Assembly (NCBI RefSeq): GCF_000219125.1
Contig: NZ_AFGF01000087.1
Span: 1-34,725 of the forward strand
From: Acetonema longum DSM 6540
Lineage (GTDB): Bacteria; Bacillota; Negativicutes; Sporomusales; Acetonemataceae
Direction: 5' to 3'
DNA: 34,725 bases
Shown here piece after piece: positions 14,661 through 23,491 of the stretch. The notes below the pieces were generated by a model. The model made no database searches and was not told the DNA's origin. It saw only the letters and a program-made list of their open reading frames with translations. Numbering within the stretch: position 1 is the first letter of the stretch; the number at the start of each line of letters is the position of its first letter. A program made the position numbers and the translations under genes.

Positions 14661-15726
14661 TTAGAGTAGTGCTTCAATATTCTCTTGAGAAAATTCATGC
14701 CAAACTGTTTCTTCTTTTCCACGTTGTTCAGTCATGAAAGAACGAAATGATTCCTCTGTAACGGGTGCATCATTTATGAAATAAAAACAGTATCATTATT
14801 ATCATCAGAATATCCTAATGTATCAAACTCACAAGTGTTTTTTGAAAATCGCATTTTCCTGCAAGAAGTTCTGGCTGCGCCGCCTGAAGCAAAAAATGTC
14901 CCATCCGTTTTTAAACCATTCAAAGATCGAATACTAAATAAATAGCCATAAACTTCACCGTTATAATAATGTAGATAGAACTTCACGAAAGTTAGGACCT
15001 AAATCAAAGAACAACTTCCGGTATTTTGTTTCCATCCATGTCAAGCATGGTAAAGTGGGTTAGTTTATATCCAGAATTTGCTCCAGCCTCTAAAAATTCA
15101 TGCAAATAGCAGGATTTCTCTTTTTTCTCCGGGCTTTGATAAAAAGCGCTGGAAAAAGCAGCTTTATTTTGCAGAACTTTTTTATATGCTTCAATTGCTA
15201 AAGTCTTCTCTGTGATTTCACTGCTTTTTGCCGTATTAGCGTCTATCTTTCCACGGCTGCCTAACCCGACCATCCCTTCTGGATAATCAATCAACCACTG
15301 GTTCAGTTGCTTTACTCTATCCCAAGTCAATTTAGCCGCTTCAATGTTGTAAATAGGAAATACGCTTCCGTAATGAATGTGTTTATCTTTTTCCGAATAT
15401 ATAGATTCAAGATAGGCATCTCTATACTTAATCCAAGCTATTTCCGCATTGGTGAGTTTGTCCAAAAACAATTTGTTATTTTTATATTTGACAAATATCT
15501 GCCCGTAGATTTCGTTTAATTTATCATCCGCTCTTTTAAACTCTCTGTACGCTGCCTCATTCATTTCACTCTGACTTCCTCTGAGCCCTGGATCAGAATA
15601 GTCAATTTCAAAATTTTCGTTGTACTCCTTGATTGGAGGAGTCTTGGCTGCCCAGACATCCTTATTGAAAATAAGGACAGTTAACCCTAAAACAAGCAAT
15701 ATAACAGCTAATTGGTTTTTCACCAT
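14661..15726 (-). pseudogene. Frameshifted LprI-like secreted protein (paralogue of 3032-4174)
   Basis: The start at 15726 follows GGAGAAG. A signal peptide (ILLVLGLTVLIFNKDVWA) and an LprI-type domain are very close to the intact paralogue. Residue for residue, NEAAYREFKRADDKLN and the KYKNNKLFLDKLT region are shared. After TMLDMDGNKIPEVVL the frame stops at 15004. A shifted frame continues HYYNGEVYGYLFSIRSLNGL and DGTFFASGGAA to 14774. A second shift, at a TTTTT run, restores FINDAPVTEESFRSFMTEQR and onward to TAA at 14661-14663. The C-terminal domain differs from the paralogue's. Two frame breaks argue for decay rather than one sequencing error. The first 240 residues could still be secreted. 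Confidence 0.7.
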
Positions 15727-15787
15727 ATCTTCTCCTCACAGCAAGTATTTCCATAAATTTAGCGGTGAGCTATGGACAGAGAACCCC

Positions 15788-16534
15788 TTAATCCCACCAA
15801 AAATACCAAGTCGTTGAGTTTTTAAGTGTGCTGGCTCTTGCCCGAATCGTATCCCATCCTCTGGCTGCTTGCATAACTATATCATAGCAAAAAGCAAAAT
15901 GCTCCTTTGCTAGTTCTTCTGCAGCCTCATCCGTTCGGGGCGGGTTTGCTAATTCCAGCTCCCAATTATCATGGGTTACAACACAAGGAACAGCCCCGTA
16001 TTTTTTATACCAGTGACGGAACACAGCCACCTGCTCGGCAGGGGACGGACAGTCATTAAATCCGCCCATTGGAATCCATGCCGCAAGTTCCCAAGGGTTT
16101 TGCGCCGGCACTTTTGCAATAATCAATTCCGAATGAAGTTTCTCGCCTTCCAAAGGGCAGTAAAAACAGTGATTCGGCTCACAGGGGAGAAGCTCCCCCC
16201 AGATATTATCATCCGTGTGCATTTCCAGGTATTCGTCCAGACGTCCGGATAAAAAAGTGGTTACATCAACTCGTTTGGAATCAGCAATCACGTTTTGCCG
16301 GTAAGCGGCTATTCCTTCTGGTGTATTTTCTACATCGAAATCGTCAAAGACAAACTCCAATTTTTCAACCAATGTGTCGGAAGAAACAATCAACAATGGG
16401 AAAAATCCTTCCCTCTTCCCTAACTCAGTCAGTGCATCCCAACGGTTGATAAGATTATTTTCGCTGGTTTCATTTTCAAAAAGCTCATATTCACAACCTA
16501 AAAAATCGATGATGGCTTTTCCGCATTCTGTCAT
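15788..16534 (-). CDS. DUF4253 family protein
   Basis: Encodes 248 residues, starting MTECGKAIIDFLGCEYELFE with AGAGG upstream. The C-terminal domain (about 145-248) has the DUF4253 hallmarks: VFRHWYKKYGAVPCVVTHDN, then ELELANPP, AAEELAKEHFAFCYDIVMQ and the closing TTWYFWWD. The N-terminal part is a variable region, with a small Cys cluster (CEPNHCFYC) that could bind metal. The family is widespread and uncharacterised, and sometimes sits beside toxin or immunity loci. It is cytoplasmic, with no signal peptide. It lies 61 bp upstream of the decayed LprI gene on the same strand. Annotation confidence is high for the family and absent for function. Confidence 0.85.
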   Translation of the reverse strand: MTECGKAIIDFLGCEYELFENETSENNLINRWDALTELGKREGFFPLLIVSSDTLVEKLEFVFDDFDVENTPEGIAAYRQNVIADSKRVDVTTFLSGRLDEYLEMHTDDNIWGELLPCEPNHCFYCPLEGEKLHSELIIAKVPAQNPWELAAWIPMGGFNDCPSPAEQVAVFRHWYKKYGAVPCVVTHDNWELELANPPRTDEAAEELAKEHFAFCYDIVMQAARGWDTIRARASTLKNSTTWYFWWD

Positions 16535-16620
16535 ACGTTACCTCTTTTCCTTAATAGAGCATACTCTGCTGATAAATGGTAGTATCCTTCCAACTATCTA
16601 TCCCTTTTACGCTCGAGCTG

Positions 16621-17724
16621 TCATTCTCCATTAGTACGATCTAAAACCCGCTGCGGGGCAGCTTTCACATCTCCTAGTAAACCTAGGTACCGCCGGTAAT
16701 ATTCTCTGGCCTCCTTATATTTGCCTAACTTCCAGCATACATCGCCCAAATTAATGTACACCACCAGGCGGTCAGGCGCCATTTCCGCCACTTTTTCCAG
16801 GTAGCTTTCCGCTTCACTGTTCTGGCCTATTTCCGCCAGGAAAAAAGCATAATCGTTAAGGGCGCTAATAAATTCGTTTAAATCAACTCTATAATCTTTC
16901 GCTCGCGAATTGCCCGGCTCATTAAGTTTCTTTAAACCATCCAGCTTGTCAGCCATAAGCGGCCTTCCTACCTGTACCTCCAGATATTGATCCAGTCCCC
17001 ATTTTAGAACTTTAGCGGCGAAGGTAGCATCCCCTGCCCGGTATTTATCGAGGGCATACTCATGGGCTTTCAGCAGAGCCAACTGGGGTACTTTATAGTA
17101 CCCGCCATACTGTTGTGGATAGAACGGATACGCTTTATTCGCCATTGCTTCTTCAAGTCGCCCAGCCTGGAGAAGCGCAGCCATCTTATCATAATACTCT
17201 TGTGATGGATCACTGTATTTTGCACTTATCACATTCAGCCCACTGCCATCCCATTCGACAACCGCCGTCAACTGAAAAGAACGGTAGGGCTGTTGGCTCC
17301 AAACGGTAATTTTCGCATCATTGCAATAAGCGGCGAATTTTGCAAGATTTATATATACCTCATCCTTTGTCCGGGCCAAAAGCTCAACACGTTCCAGCTT
17401 CTCATCAGCGCCGATCAAAAACAATGCTCCCCCATGGGCAACAAGGACCTGCTGATCTACCCATACCGGCATATTGGGTAGACGGATTTTCATCATACGC
17501 TTCATGTTGTACCACTCTTCATCAAGATCGGCAATGGACAGTTCGCGTTGCATGAGTTGGGAAATCTTGACGCTTAAAACATCATTCTTATCTGCGCCCT
17601 GAACTGACAATTCTTCTCCCGACAGTGAAATCGCATATACCGGCGCGCCGACGCCAAGAAGATTAAATACGATACTTACTCCCAGCACTATGATAAGGAA
17701 CTTTTTGTTAGGTATTATCATCAT
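16621..17724 (-). CDS. Secreted TPR-repeat protein
   Basis: Encodes 367 residues. The N-terminus (FLIIVLGVSIVFNLLGVGAP, then VYA) is a signal peptide with cleavage near AYA-IS. Residues about 80-170 carry a small beta-rich domain of unknown type. The C-terminal third is helical, with TPR-like pairs: AFFLAEIGQNSEAESYLEKV, then NLGDVCWKLGKYKEAREYYR. The start follows a GGGGGGACGGAG stretch; two adjacent ATGs make the exact first residue uncertain by one. It is probably an envelope protein taking part in protein-protein contacts. No catalytic motif was seen. It appears to be a single-gene transcription unit. Confidence 0.75.
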   Translation of the reverse strand: MMIIPNKKFLIIVLGVSIVFNLLGVGAPVYAISLSGEELSVQGADKNDVLSVKISQLMQRELSIADLDEEWYNMKRMMKIRLPNMPVWVDQQVLVAHGGALFLIGADEKLERVELLARTKDEVYINLAKFAAYCNDAKITVWSQQPYRSFQLTAVVEWDGSGLNVISAKYSDPSQEYYDKMAALLQAGRLEEAMANKAYPFYPQQYGGYYKVPQLALLKAHEYALDKYRAGDATFAAKVLKWGLDQYLEVQVGRPLMADKLDGLKKLNEPGNSRAKDYRVDLNEFISALNDYAFFLAEIGQNSEAESYLEKVAEMAPDRLVVYINLGDVCWKLGKYKEAREYYRRYLGLLGDVKAAPQRVLDRTNGE

Positions 17725-18244
17725 CTCCGTCCCCCCGCCTTAACTCTTTCCGTGAATTTATTAAATCATTTTTTAGTTCTGCAGCAAATCAAATCTTTCG
17801 ACTTCTTCAGTGCTTCGCACTGCTGCGTCGATACGTACATTGTCCGGCCTTCCTGGAAAAATGCCTATTCAGTTCTCCCTGTCCCATTAAAATGTTACTT
17901 ATTTTAATTATATAATTTATTTATGGAAGAAACTATAATTTACATTCAAACTTAAAATAAGCCTCAAGATATTGCTGATAAACCAACAACTTCTTGAGAC
18001 TTAATAAAATTAGCCGTCACCAGTGGTACGGTTCTCCGGGGTACCACCGGGACGGGATTGTCGACGACTTCAATCCGATTGTTTGCTTCTAAGGTGATGA
18101 GTTGTCAATAACCCTGTCTCATTGACACATTGACACCACGATCCCGATGCGGCGGCGGTCAGAAGTATACGGTCCCAAGGGTTAATGCGGCCACAGGGAA
18201 TCGCGATTCCAGAATGCGGGAGAACGGATCATACTCCCGTCCTC
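17725..18244. other. Intergenic stretch with repeat
   Basis: No gene is supported over about 520 bases. The stretch contains an imperfect hairpin around 17958-17995 (CTCAAGA with TTCTTGAG) and a diverged full copy of the dispersed palindromic repeat. AT-rich sequence at 17885-17945 could hold a promoter for the TPR gene on the minus strand. Confidence 0.4.
18040..18136. repeat. Palindromic dispersed repeat, diverged copy
   Basis: ACCGGGACGGGATTGTCGAC, a centre with CTTCTAAGGTGATGAGTTG (one base different from copies at 298 and 2928), then TCAATAACCCTGTCTCATTG and ACACC. The arms are more mutated than in the left-hand copies, so it is an older insertion. Confidence 0.6.
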
Positions 18245-18260
18245 TTTTTGAGCGCGCGAA

Positions 18261-18299
18261 AAAACGGCAAGGTCAGCACTGCTGCGGCCTTGCCGTTTT
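18261..18299 (-). terminator. Bidirectional rho-independent terminator
   Basis: AAAACGGCAAGG pairs perfectly with CCTTGCCGTTTT across a 15-nt loop, with a T tract on both strands. It lies 28 bp beyond the SDR stop and ends the TRAP operon. Confidence 0.8.
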
Positions 18300-18326
18300 T
18301 ATATTCAAGATCCTGCGGCCGAGCCG

Positions 18327-19085
18327 CTAAACGGTGGCTCCGCCATCAATCGTAATTACGCTGCCAGTCATGAACGCGGCTTCATCGCAGCAGGCAAACA
18401 AAATAGCCTGCGCTATTTCTTCCGCCGTTCCCAGACGCCCCATCGGCTGCCTGGCAATAAAAGCCGCCTTGGTTGCCGCCGGGTCGGCGGAAGCCTGCAT
18501 CCGCTCTTCCAGCGACGGCGTATCGGTAGTTCCAGGGCAGACGACGTTAACCCGGATATTGTCCTTGATGTAATCGGCCGCCATCGCTTTGGAAAGCGCC
18601 ACCACCGCGCCTTTGGACGCCGCATAGGCGCTTCTGTCAGGTATGCCTTTTAAGGCCGCGATCGATGACACATTCACAATCACGCCGCCGCCTTGCTTTT
18701 GCATCTCCGGCACGGCGTATTTGCAGGTTAGGAAAGTACCTTTGACATTGACATCCATGGTTCTTACAAAATCCGCTTCCGTCATATTGTCAACGCGGCC
18801 GCCGATCACAATGCCGGCGACATTAATCAATATATCAATTTTTCCGAAGGCGGCGACCGTCTCTCTGACCATTCTCGCAGCGTCGGCGGCGATTGAGACA
18901 TCGCCCTGCACGAATAGGCCGGCGGCGCCGGCGTCTTTTACCAGCTTCAGGGTTTCCTCTCCCCGGCTGCCGGAAATGCCGTTGACAACCACCGCGGCCC
19001 CTGCCCTGGCCAAAAGCCCGGCGGCAGCGCGGCCTATTCCCGCCCCCGCTCCGGTAACCAGAACAACTTTATCGGTAAAACGCAT
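18327..19085 (-). CDS. SDR-family dehydrogenase/reductase
   Basis: Classical short-chain dehydrogenase of 252 residues from the ATG at 19085, which has GAGGAG upstream; a longer start at 19121 lacks one. The Rossmann motif is TGAGAGIG (about 12-19) and NVAG is at about 87. The catalytic Ser is in IVNVSSIAAL (about 138), and Tyr/Lys in YAASKGAVVALSKA (about 152-156). The usual C-terminal ending FMTGSVITIDGG is present. The enzyme oxidises or reduces an alcohol/ketone with NAD(P)H; the substrate is not readable. As the last gene of a GntR-TRAP operon it probably performs the first oxidation of the acid imported by the TRAP system. Confidence 0.9.
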   Translation of the reverse strand: MRFTDKVVLVTGAGAGIGRAAAGLLARAGAAVVVNGISGSRGEETLKLVKDAGAAGLFVQGDVSIAADAARMVRETVAAFGKIDILINVAGIVIGGRVDNMTEADFVRTMDVNVKGTFLTCKYAVPEMQKQGGGVIVNVSSIAALKGIPDRSAYAASKGAVVALSKAMAADYIKDNIRVNVVCPGTTDTPSLEERMQASADPAATKAAFIARQPMGRLGTAEEIAQAILFACCDEAAFMTGSVITIDGGATV

Positions 19086-19134
19086 TGTTATCTCCTCTCT
19101 GCCTAAAGCCTCTGTATTCATTATACTGTCTGTG

Positions 19135-20421
19135 CTATTGCTTGCCGAAGATCATATCCGGGACAAATAACACGATTTGCGGAAAAAAGATGCAGCCAAG
19201 CACCACGATCAAGGTTGCCAGCAATAACCACCATGAATCCCTGTACATCTCAACGATTGAGCAGTTAAAAATGCTGCAGACGATGAACATGACCACTCCA
19301 ACCGGCGGTGTCAGCAGACCAATGGTGAGCGTAAGCACCATCACAATGCCGAAATGGACCAAGTCTATGCCCACCGCTCTGGCAATCGGGATCAATATGG
19401 CGGTAAGCAGCAGGATCAGGACGGTGGAATCCATAAACATGCCTACGACTAACAGCATAGCGACAATGATCAGCATGACCAACCAGGGATCACCGGAAAT
19501 GCCCACAATTAACTCGGCAAAAGCCTGGGGCAGCTGTTCCCAGGTCAGGCCATAACTGAAAATAGCCGACAGGGAAATCAGCAGCATGACCATCCCGATA
19601 TCCACAACGGTATCTTCCAGCGTCCTGACGAATTTTTCCCAGGTAAATTCCCGGTACACAAACACGCCAATGGTAACCGCGTATGCCACCGCAAAAGCGC
19701 CCGCCTCCGAAGGCGTGAACAAGCCGAACCGCAACCCTACGATCAAAAGAACAGGAAACAAAAAGGCCCAGATGCAATCCAGCGAAGTCGTCACCAATTC
19801 TTTGAGAGTGATCCGTTCTGTCCGCTCAGGCTCATAGCCCTGTTTCCTGGCGGTAATTTCTATCGCCACCATATACAATACAGTCATCAATAGGCCGGGA
19901 ACCAGACCGGCGGCAAACAGGCGCCCAATCGACACTTCGCCGATACTGCCGTATAAAACCAGTCCTATGCCGGGCGGAATCATAGTGGTAATTAAGGAAC
20001 TGAAGGCGATAACGCCCGCGCAGAAGCCCCGGGAATAACCTTTTTCGAGCATACCCGGCCCCAAGACCCGGCCAAGCATGGTGGCGTCGGCAATGGCGGA
20101 ACTCGTGATGCCGCCCAGTGTGGCTGCCAACACCATGTTGACCTGGGCCAGGCCGGCGCGCAGATGACCTGCCAGCATTGACGAAAGCCGCATCAGGCGA
20201 TGGGTTATGCCGGTTTCATTCAACAAGTTGCCCGCAAAAACAAACAGCGGAATAGCCAGCAGCATAAAGCTCTGCGTCTGGGTGAGCACCAACTGGGCCG
20301 GGATAGTCGATGGCAAAGTCGGCTGCTGCATAAAAAACATCATGCCGGAAATCCCGATAGCGAAAGCCACCGGCATGCCCATCAGCATGAACAAAAAAAA
20401 TGCAATAAAGACTTCCGTCAT
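19135..20421 (-). CDS. dctM: TRAP transporter large permease (DctM)
   Basis: Encodes 428 residues from the ATG at 20421, which has AGGGGG 9 nt upstream. About 12 hydrophobic helices are visible. DctM hallmarks are LLAIPLFVFAGNLL near the N-terminus and TLGGITSSAIADATMLGRVL and FSSLITTMIPPGIGLVLYGS in the first half. Later come GLFTPSEAGAFAVAYA and TLTIGLLTPPVGVVMFIVCS. It forms the ion-coupled translocation channel of a tripartite, ATP-independent periplasmic transporter together with the small permease upstream. It lies 60 bp after dctQ in the same operon. The substrate class is probably an organic or sugar acid. Gene length is normal. Confidence 0.93.
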   Translation of the reverse strand: MTEVFIAFFLFMLMGMPVAFAIGISGMMFFMQQPTLPSTIPAQLVLTQTQSFMLLAIPLFVFAGNLLNETGITHRLMRLSSMLAGHLRAGLAQVNMVLAATLGGITSSAIADATMLGRVLGPGMLEKGYSRGFCAGVIAFSSLITTMIPPGIGLVLYGSIGEVSIGRLFAAGLVPGLLMTVLYMVAIEITARKQGYEPERTERITLKELVTTSLDCIWAFLFPVLLIVGLRFGLFTPSEAGAFAVAYAVTIGVFVYREFTWEKFVRTLEDTVVDIGMVMLLISLSAIFSYGLTWEQLPQAFAELIVGISGDPWLVMLIIVAMLLVVGMFMDSTVLILLLTAILIPIARAVGIDLVHFGIVMVLTLTIGLLTPPVGVVMFIVCSIFNCSIVEMYRDSWWLLLATLIVVLGCIFFPQIVLFVPDMIFGKQ

Positions 20422-20481
20422 TTTAGCAATCCCCCTTGATACCAATTCACCGCCATGATGACTATCTGAATTGCCAAGAAA

Positions 20482-20994
20482 TCACATCAATTCTTTAGGG
20501 CAGCCGCATTCGCCATCCGGCATATTTTCATAGCCGTTTTGTATTAGATTCCTGATCTTCAGGATGGCCGTGATCAACATCAGCAGGCAGCCCAACGGCA
20601 CCGCGATGGTGACCCAGGTGTAGCTGACATCCGGAATCCCCTGAAAGGTTCTCAGCCGGGTAGTATAAGCAAGCTTCACGCCATGAGCAATCAACGACGC
20701 CAGGAAAACGACGATAATGGAGTAGTTGATGATTTTAAGGTAATGCTGGTACTTTTTGGGCAATCTGCAAGTAAGCACATCAATGCAGACCAGCCTGTCG
20801 TTTCTCATGGCGATATCGCCGCCCAGAAAAACGCACCAGGCGAATAGGAAGGTGGCGGCATCAATCGCCCATACGATCGGCATGCCAATACTCCTCATCA
20901 CCGCCGCCGCAATCACCAGCACAGTAAGAACAGCCAGAGCCCATTTGGCAATATGCATCTCCGCAGCGCAGACATACTGGTAGAATCTTCTCAT
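20482..20994 (-). CDS. dctQ: TRAP transporter small permease (DctQ)
   Basis: Encodes 170 residues with four predicted membrane helices. Key pieces are AVMRSIGMPIVWAIDAATFL, FAWCVFLGGDIAMRNDRLVC (the conserved GxxxAxR-type segment) and YTWVTIAVPLGCLLMLITAI. A GGGGGAATAAAG stretch precedes the ATG. It is the small membrane subunit that pairs with DctM. The gene sits between dctP and dctM with short gaps, as in standard TRAP operons. The C-terminus is short and ends in a Cys-containing tail (GECGCPKELM). Confidence 0.9.
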   Translation of the reverse strand: MRRFYQYVCAAEMHIAKWALAVLTVLVIAAAVMRSIGMPIVWAIDAATFLFAWCVFLGGDIAMRNDRLVCIDVLTCRLPKKYQHYLKIINYSIIVVFLASLIAHGVKLAYTTRLRTFQGIPDVSYTWVTIAVPLGCLLMLITAILKIRNLIQNGYENMPDGECGCPKELM

Positions 20995-21088
20995 TGCTTT
21001 ATTCCCCCGCTTTTACCGTCATCCGGTCTTTGCCGCCGGTTATTCCGGCCCCCCGCCCGGGAGAGCCGGAATAGCAGCTTCTTATCGG

Positions 21089-22111
21089 TTATTTTTTGCC
21101 CATTTCCTTATAAAGCTGATCCCTTACTTCCGTAAGCTTTAGAACATTGTACGCTCCCTCACCGGCTTTCCTGAAGGCGGCGGCGTCAACATCCTGCACG
21201 ATGGTCATGCCTTTTTCCGCCAGCTGCTTCCTAAGGGGTTCCACTTCCTTCTCCATTTCCCGCGAGGCCTCAAGACCGGCTTTATCGCACTCTTCCACAA
21301 GTATTTGCTGATACTCGGGCGGCAGGCTGTCAAAAAACTTTTTGCTGATCACCTCGAAGTTGATCAACAGAATATGATTGGTCTCGCTCATATATTTCGC
21401 CACTTCAAACAGCTTGGCGCCCGTCACGTTGCGGTAAACGAGATCAGCGCCGTCGATGGCTTTCTGCTCCATGGCGATATACACTTCTCCAAACGGAAGA
21501 GCGACCGGCGAGGCGCCGATGGAACGGATGGACTCCTGCCAGATGGGCACGCCGGGCGTCCGGATACGCAGTCCCTTCAGATCATCCGGGGTTTTAATCG
21601 GCTTGTTGGTCACCATGTGCCGCAGCCCCTGCACCCAGGTAAAGGACAGGATCTTGATGCCGTGTTTGTCTTCCAGTTCTTTCTGCCAGGCTTTAACGGT
21701 GGCCAGTTCCCTGAGTTTGGCGACTTCGTCAATGCTGTCGACAAAGTATGGCGCGTTCATCACCGCAATCGCCGGGACATACATGCCCAGACGCGCCGAA
21801 TCGGTATTTTGGCCGATGTTGGCCCCTTGCCTGATCTGCTCGATAATATCTTCTTCCACGCCAAGCTGAGCGCTGTGGAATACCTGAATCTCAAGCCCGC
21901 CGTTCGTCCTCTCTTTAACCCGTTTGCCCCAGTTCAGGAATCCCTTATGAAAGGGTTCCGAATCGGATAACACGTGATTGAACTTCAGAACGTATTTTTG
22001 TTTGGGAGATTTCGTTTTAGCAGTTTCCGTCTTGCCGCAAGCCGCTAAAATCAATGACATCATAACCATGATCAGCAAAACACTCAGAAGCTTCCTGGAA
22101 TTTTTCACCAA
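21089..22111 (-). CDS. dctP: TRAP substrate-binding lipoprotein (DctP)
   Basis: Encodes 340 residues. The N-terminus has a lipobox (MSLILAACGK), so it is tethered at the membrane, as in monoderm-derived lineages. DctP features include FNHVLSDSEPFHKGFLNWGK, GGLEIQVFHSAQLG, DLKGLRIRTPGVPIWQESIR (with the conserved substrate-binding Arg) and GEVYIAMEQKAIDGAD. The start is TTG at 22111 or, equally likely, GTG at 22108; both follow a perfect AGGAGGT. The family binds C4-dicarboxylates, sialic acid, uronates and other acids. The sequence alone does not fix the ligand. It is the first transporter gene, 46 bp after the GntR regulator. Confidence 0.93.
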   Translation of the reverse strand: MVKNSRKLLSVLLIMVMMSLILAACGKTETAKTKSPKQKYVLKFNHVLSDSEPFHKGFLNWGKRVKERTNGGLEIQVFHSAQLGVEEDIIEQIRQGANIGQNTDSARLGMYVPAIAVMNAPYFVDSIDEVAKLRELATVKAWQKELEDKHGIKILSFTWVQGLRHMVTNKPIKTPDDLKGLRIRTPGVPIWQESIRSIGASPVALPFGEVYIAMEQKAIDGADLVYRNVTGAKLFEVAKYMSETNHILLINFEVISKKFFDSLPPEYQQILVEECDKAGLEASREMEKEVEPLRKQLAEKGMTIVQDVDAAAFRKAGEGAYNVLKLTEVRDQLYKEMGKK

Positions 22112-22157
22112 AAACTACCTCCTCGAATAATTATCTACCCGTCCACTTTCATTGAAA

Positions 22158-22835
22158 CTATAAAGGCTGGCCCTTTGCCAGGTTTTTATTGATTTTATTT
22201 TTGGCGTTAATGATATGAACTTCCACGCAACGGCGCAATTCAGCCTCGTCCTGGGATACAAGAGCGTTATAGATGGCCTCATGCTCTTTGACGCCGGCAA
22301 TGGTCTCCTCTCTTGTCTGGCGGCGGTAAATGTGATATGCGTAATCATGAGTGCCTAAATGGTTGTATATCTGCATAATCCGCTTGCAGCCCGAAGACTT
22401 GACGAACAGCTGATGAAACTCCTGGTCTAAATAATAATTGCGGAAGTAATCGTTAAGATCAACAGCGTTTTCAACAATCTCCATGTGTTCACGCAGGTTT
22501 GCCGTAAACTTTTGTTGAATGCCGAGGTCTTTTTTAAAATTTTGCAGGATTTGTTTCACATAATTCATTTCTATCATTAACCGTATGTCGAATAATTCTT
22601 CAATGTCCTCCCATTTCAATTCCCGCACTTTAACGCCTCTGCGGGGAATGCTCTCGACCAGACCTTCGGTAATCAATCTGTTTAGCGCCTGCTTGATCGG
22701 CGTTTCGCTGATGCCATACCGCTCATGCAGTTCTCTGATAATTACTTTTTGTCCGGGAAGAAGAACCTTCTCGGTAATGTCTTTTTTCAGCGCTTTATAC
22801 GCTACATCAACCAGTGTCTGGGATTGATAGTACAT
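22158..22835 (-). CDS. GntR-family regulator, FadR/FCD subgroup
   Basis: Residues about 5-70 are a GntR winged helix: LVDVAYKALKKDITEKVLLP, IIRELHERYGISETPIKQAL, ITEGLVESIPRRGVKVREL. The remainder is an FCD ligand domain with metal-ligand-type residues (DQEFHQLFVKSSG and KEHEAIYNALVSQDEAELRR). The start at 22835 is preferred over an in-frame ATG at 22901, because a plausible promoter lies between them. It heads a minus-strand operon with dctPQM and SDR genes, so it most likely represses this catabolic operon and is released by the transported acid or a product. Palindromes at 22884-22929 are candidate operators. Confidence 0.88.
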   Translation of the reverse strand: MYYQSQTLVDVAYKALKKDITEKVLLPGQKVIIRELHERYGISETPIKQALNRLITEGLVESIPRRGVKVRELKWEDIEELFDIRLMIEMNYVKQILQNFKKDLGIQQKFTANLREHMEIVENAVDLNDYFRNYYLDQEFHQLFVKSSGCKRIMQIYNHLGTHDYAYHIYRRQTREETIAGVKEHEAIYNALVSQDEAELRRCVEVHIINAKNKINKNLAKGQPL

Positions 22836-22883
22836 CGTGTCCAATTGCGCGAACCCCCAATGATTCCCATATAATAGTAGATA

Positions 22884-22929
22884 TGCAATAATTATCTGCA
22901 AGAGAACTAAATTTTAGATTTAAAATCTA
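22884..22929 (-). promoter_or_regulatory. Candidate GntR operators and promoter
   Basis: TAGATTTAAAATCTA (22915-22929) is a perfect 15-bp palindrome. TGCAATAATTATCTGCA (22884-22900) is a second near-palindrome. On the minus strand TTGCAG, 16 nt, TACTAT gives a possible sigma-70 promoter overlapping the second one. The position suits autoregulation of the operon. Confidence 0.4.
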
Positions 22930-22987
22930 GCTTCAGCATATTTTCGGAAATTCCTCATTATTCAAACTATTTTCTAAAATAAAAAAC

Positions 22988-23031
22988 GCGCCATACACCG
23001 GCCGTTGCAAACGTGCGGAATACGATGGCGC
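22988..23031 (-). terminator. Terminator behind the VOC gene
   Basis: ATGGCGC and GCGCCAT arms enclose a GC-rich inner region that can pair further. On the minus strand the stem runs into CGTTTTTTATTTTAG, a good T tract. It ends the pfk-VOC transcript. Confidence 0.5.
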
Positions 23032-23060
23032 TAACGCCGCTGATGACGTGAATATAAATA

Positions 23061-23465
23061 TCACCAAACGACAAAACAAAACGGATGCCCCACAGGGTCA
23101 AGCATGACCGTCCACTCGTCGCAATACTGGGTGTCTGCTTTTGTTGCGCCACATGAAATTGCGTGTTTCACAGCAAGTTCCATATCTTCCTTACTTTCTA
23201 CCGCAAAGTCGATGTGTAGCATCTGCTGCTGCGCATTTGGCTCTTCCGGCCAGACAGGCGGAACGTAGTCAGTGTTGGTTTGAAAGGCGATCTTAACACC
23301 GCCCAGCGGAGAATGGATGGCTAGAAAATCCTCTTCCTCTACAATATCTTTTTCCCAGCCAAGCATCCGGATATAAAAATCAGACAAAGCTTGGATATAG
23401 GGACAATCAAGTACAATTGACTTCAATTTGATTGTGGGTACGTTATTTTGATTTATATTATTCAT
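23061..23465 (-). CDS. VOC-family (glyoxalase/bleomycin-resistance fold) protein
   Basis: Encodes 134 residues with AAGGAG before the ATG. Two beta-alpha-beta-beta-beta units are seen. The first is LKSIVLDCPYIQALSDFYIR, then MLGW and GGVKIAFQTNTDY. The second is QQMLHIDFAVESKEDMELAV, then GATKAD and the closing VMLDPVGHPFCFVVW. His in LHIDF and the end DPxGHPFC are typical positions for metal-linked residues in this superfamily. The substrate is unknown; the family includes dioxygenases, glyoxalases and drug-binding proteins. It follows pfk by 26 bp, probably in the same transcript. A decayed copy of its first 86 bases lies at 24831-24916. Confidence 0.85.
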   Translation of the reverse strand: MNNINQNNVPTIKLKSIVLDCPYIQALSDFYIRMLGWEKDIVEEEDFLAIHSPLGGVKIAFQTNTDYVPPVWPEEPNAQQQMLHIDFAVESKEDMELAVKHAISCGATKADTQYCDEWTVMLDPVGHPFCFVVW

Positions 23466-23491
23466 TTACTGCTCCTTATTGAAAATCTATT

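Noticed and set aside
18643-19170. Plus-strand 175-codon ORF
   Set aside because: Antisense of the SDR gene, Pro/Ala/Thr-rich shadow frame with no ribosome site.
21305-21970. Plus-strand 221-codon ORF
   Set aside because: Long only because it is antisense to the GC-rich dctP gene; composition (His, Arg, Gln rich) is typical of a shadow frame.
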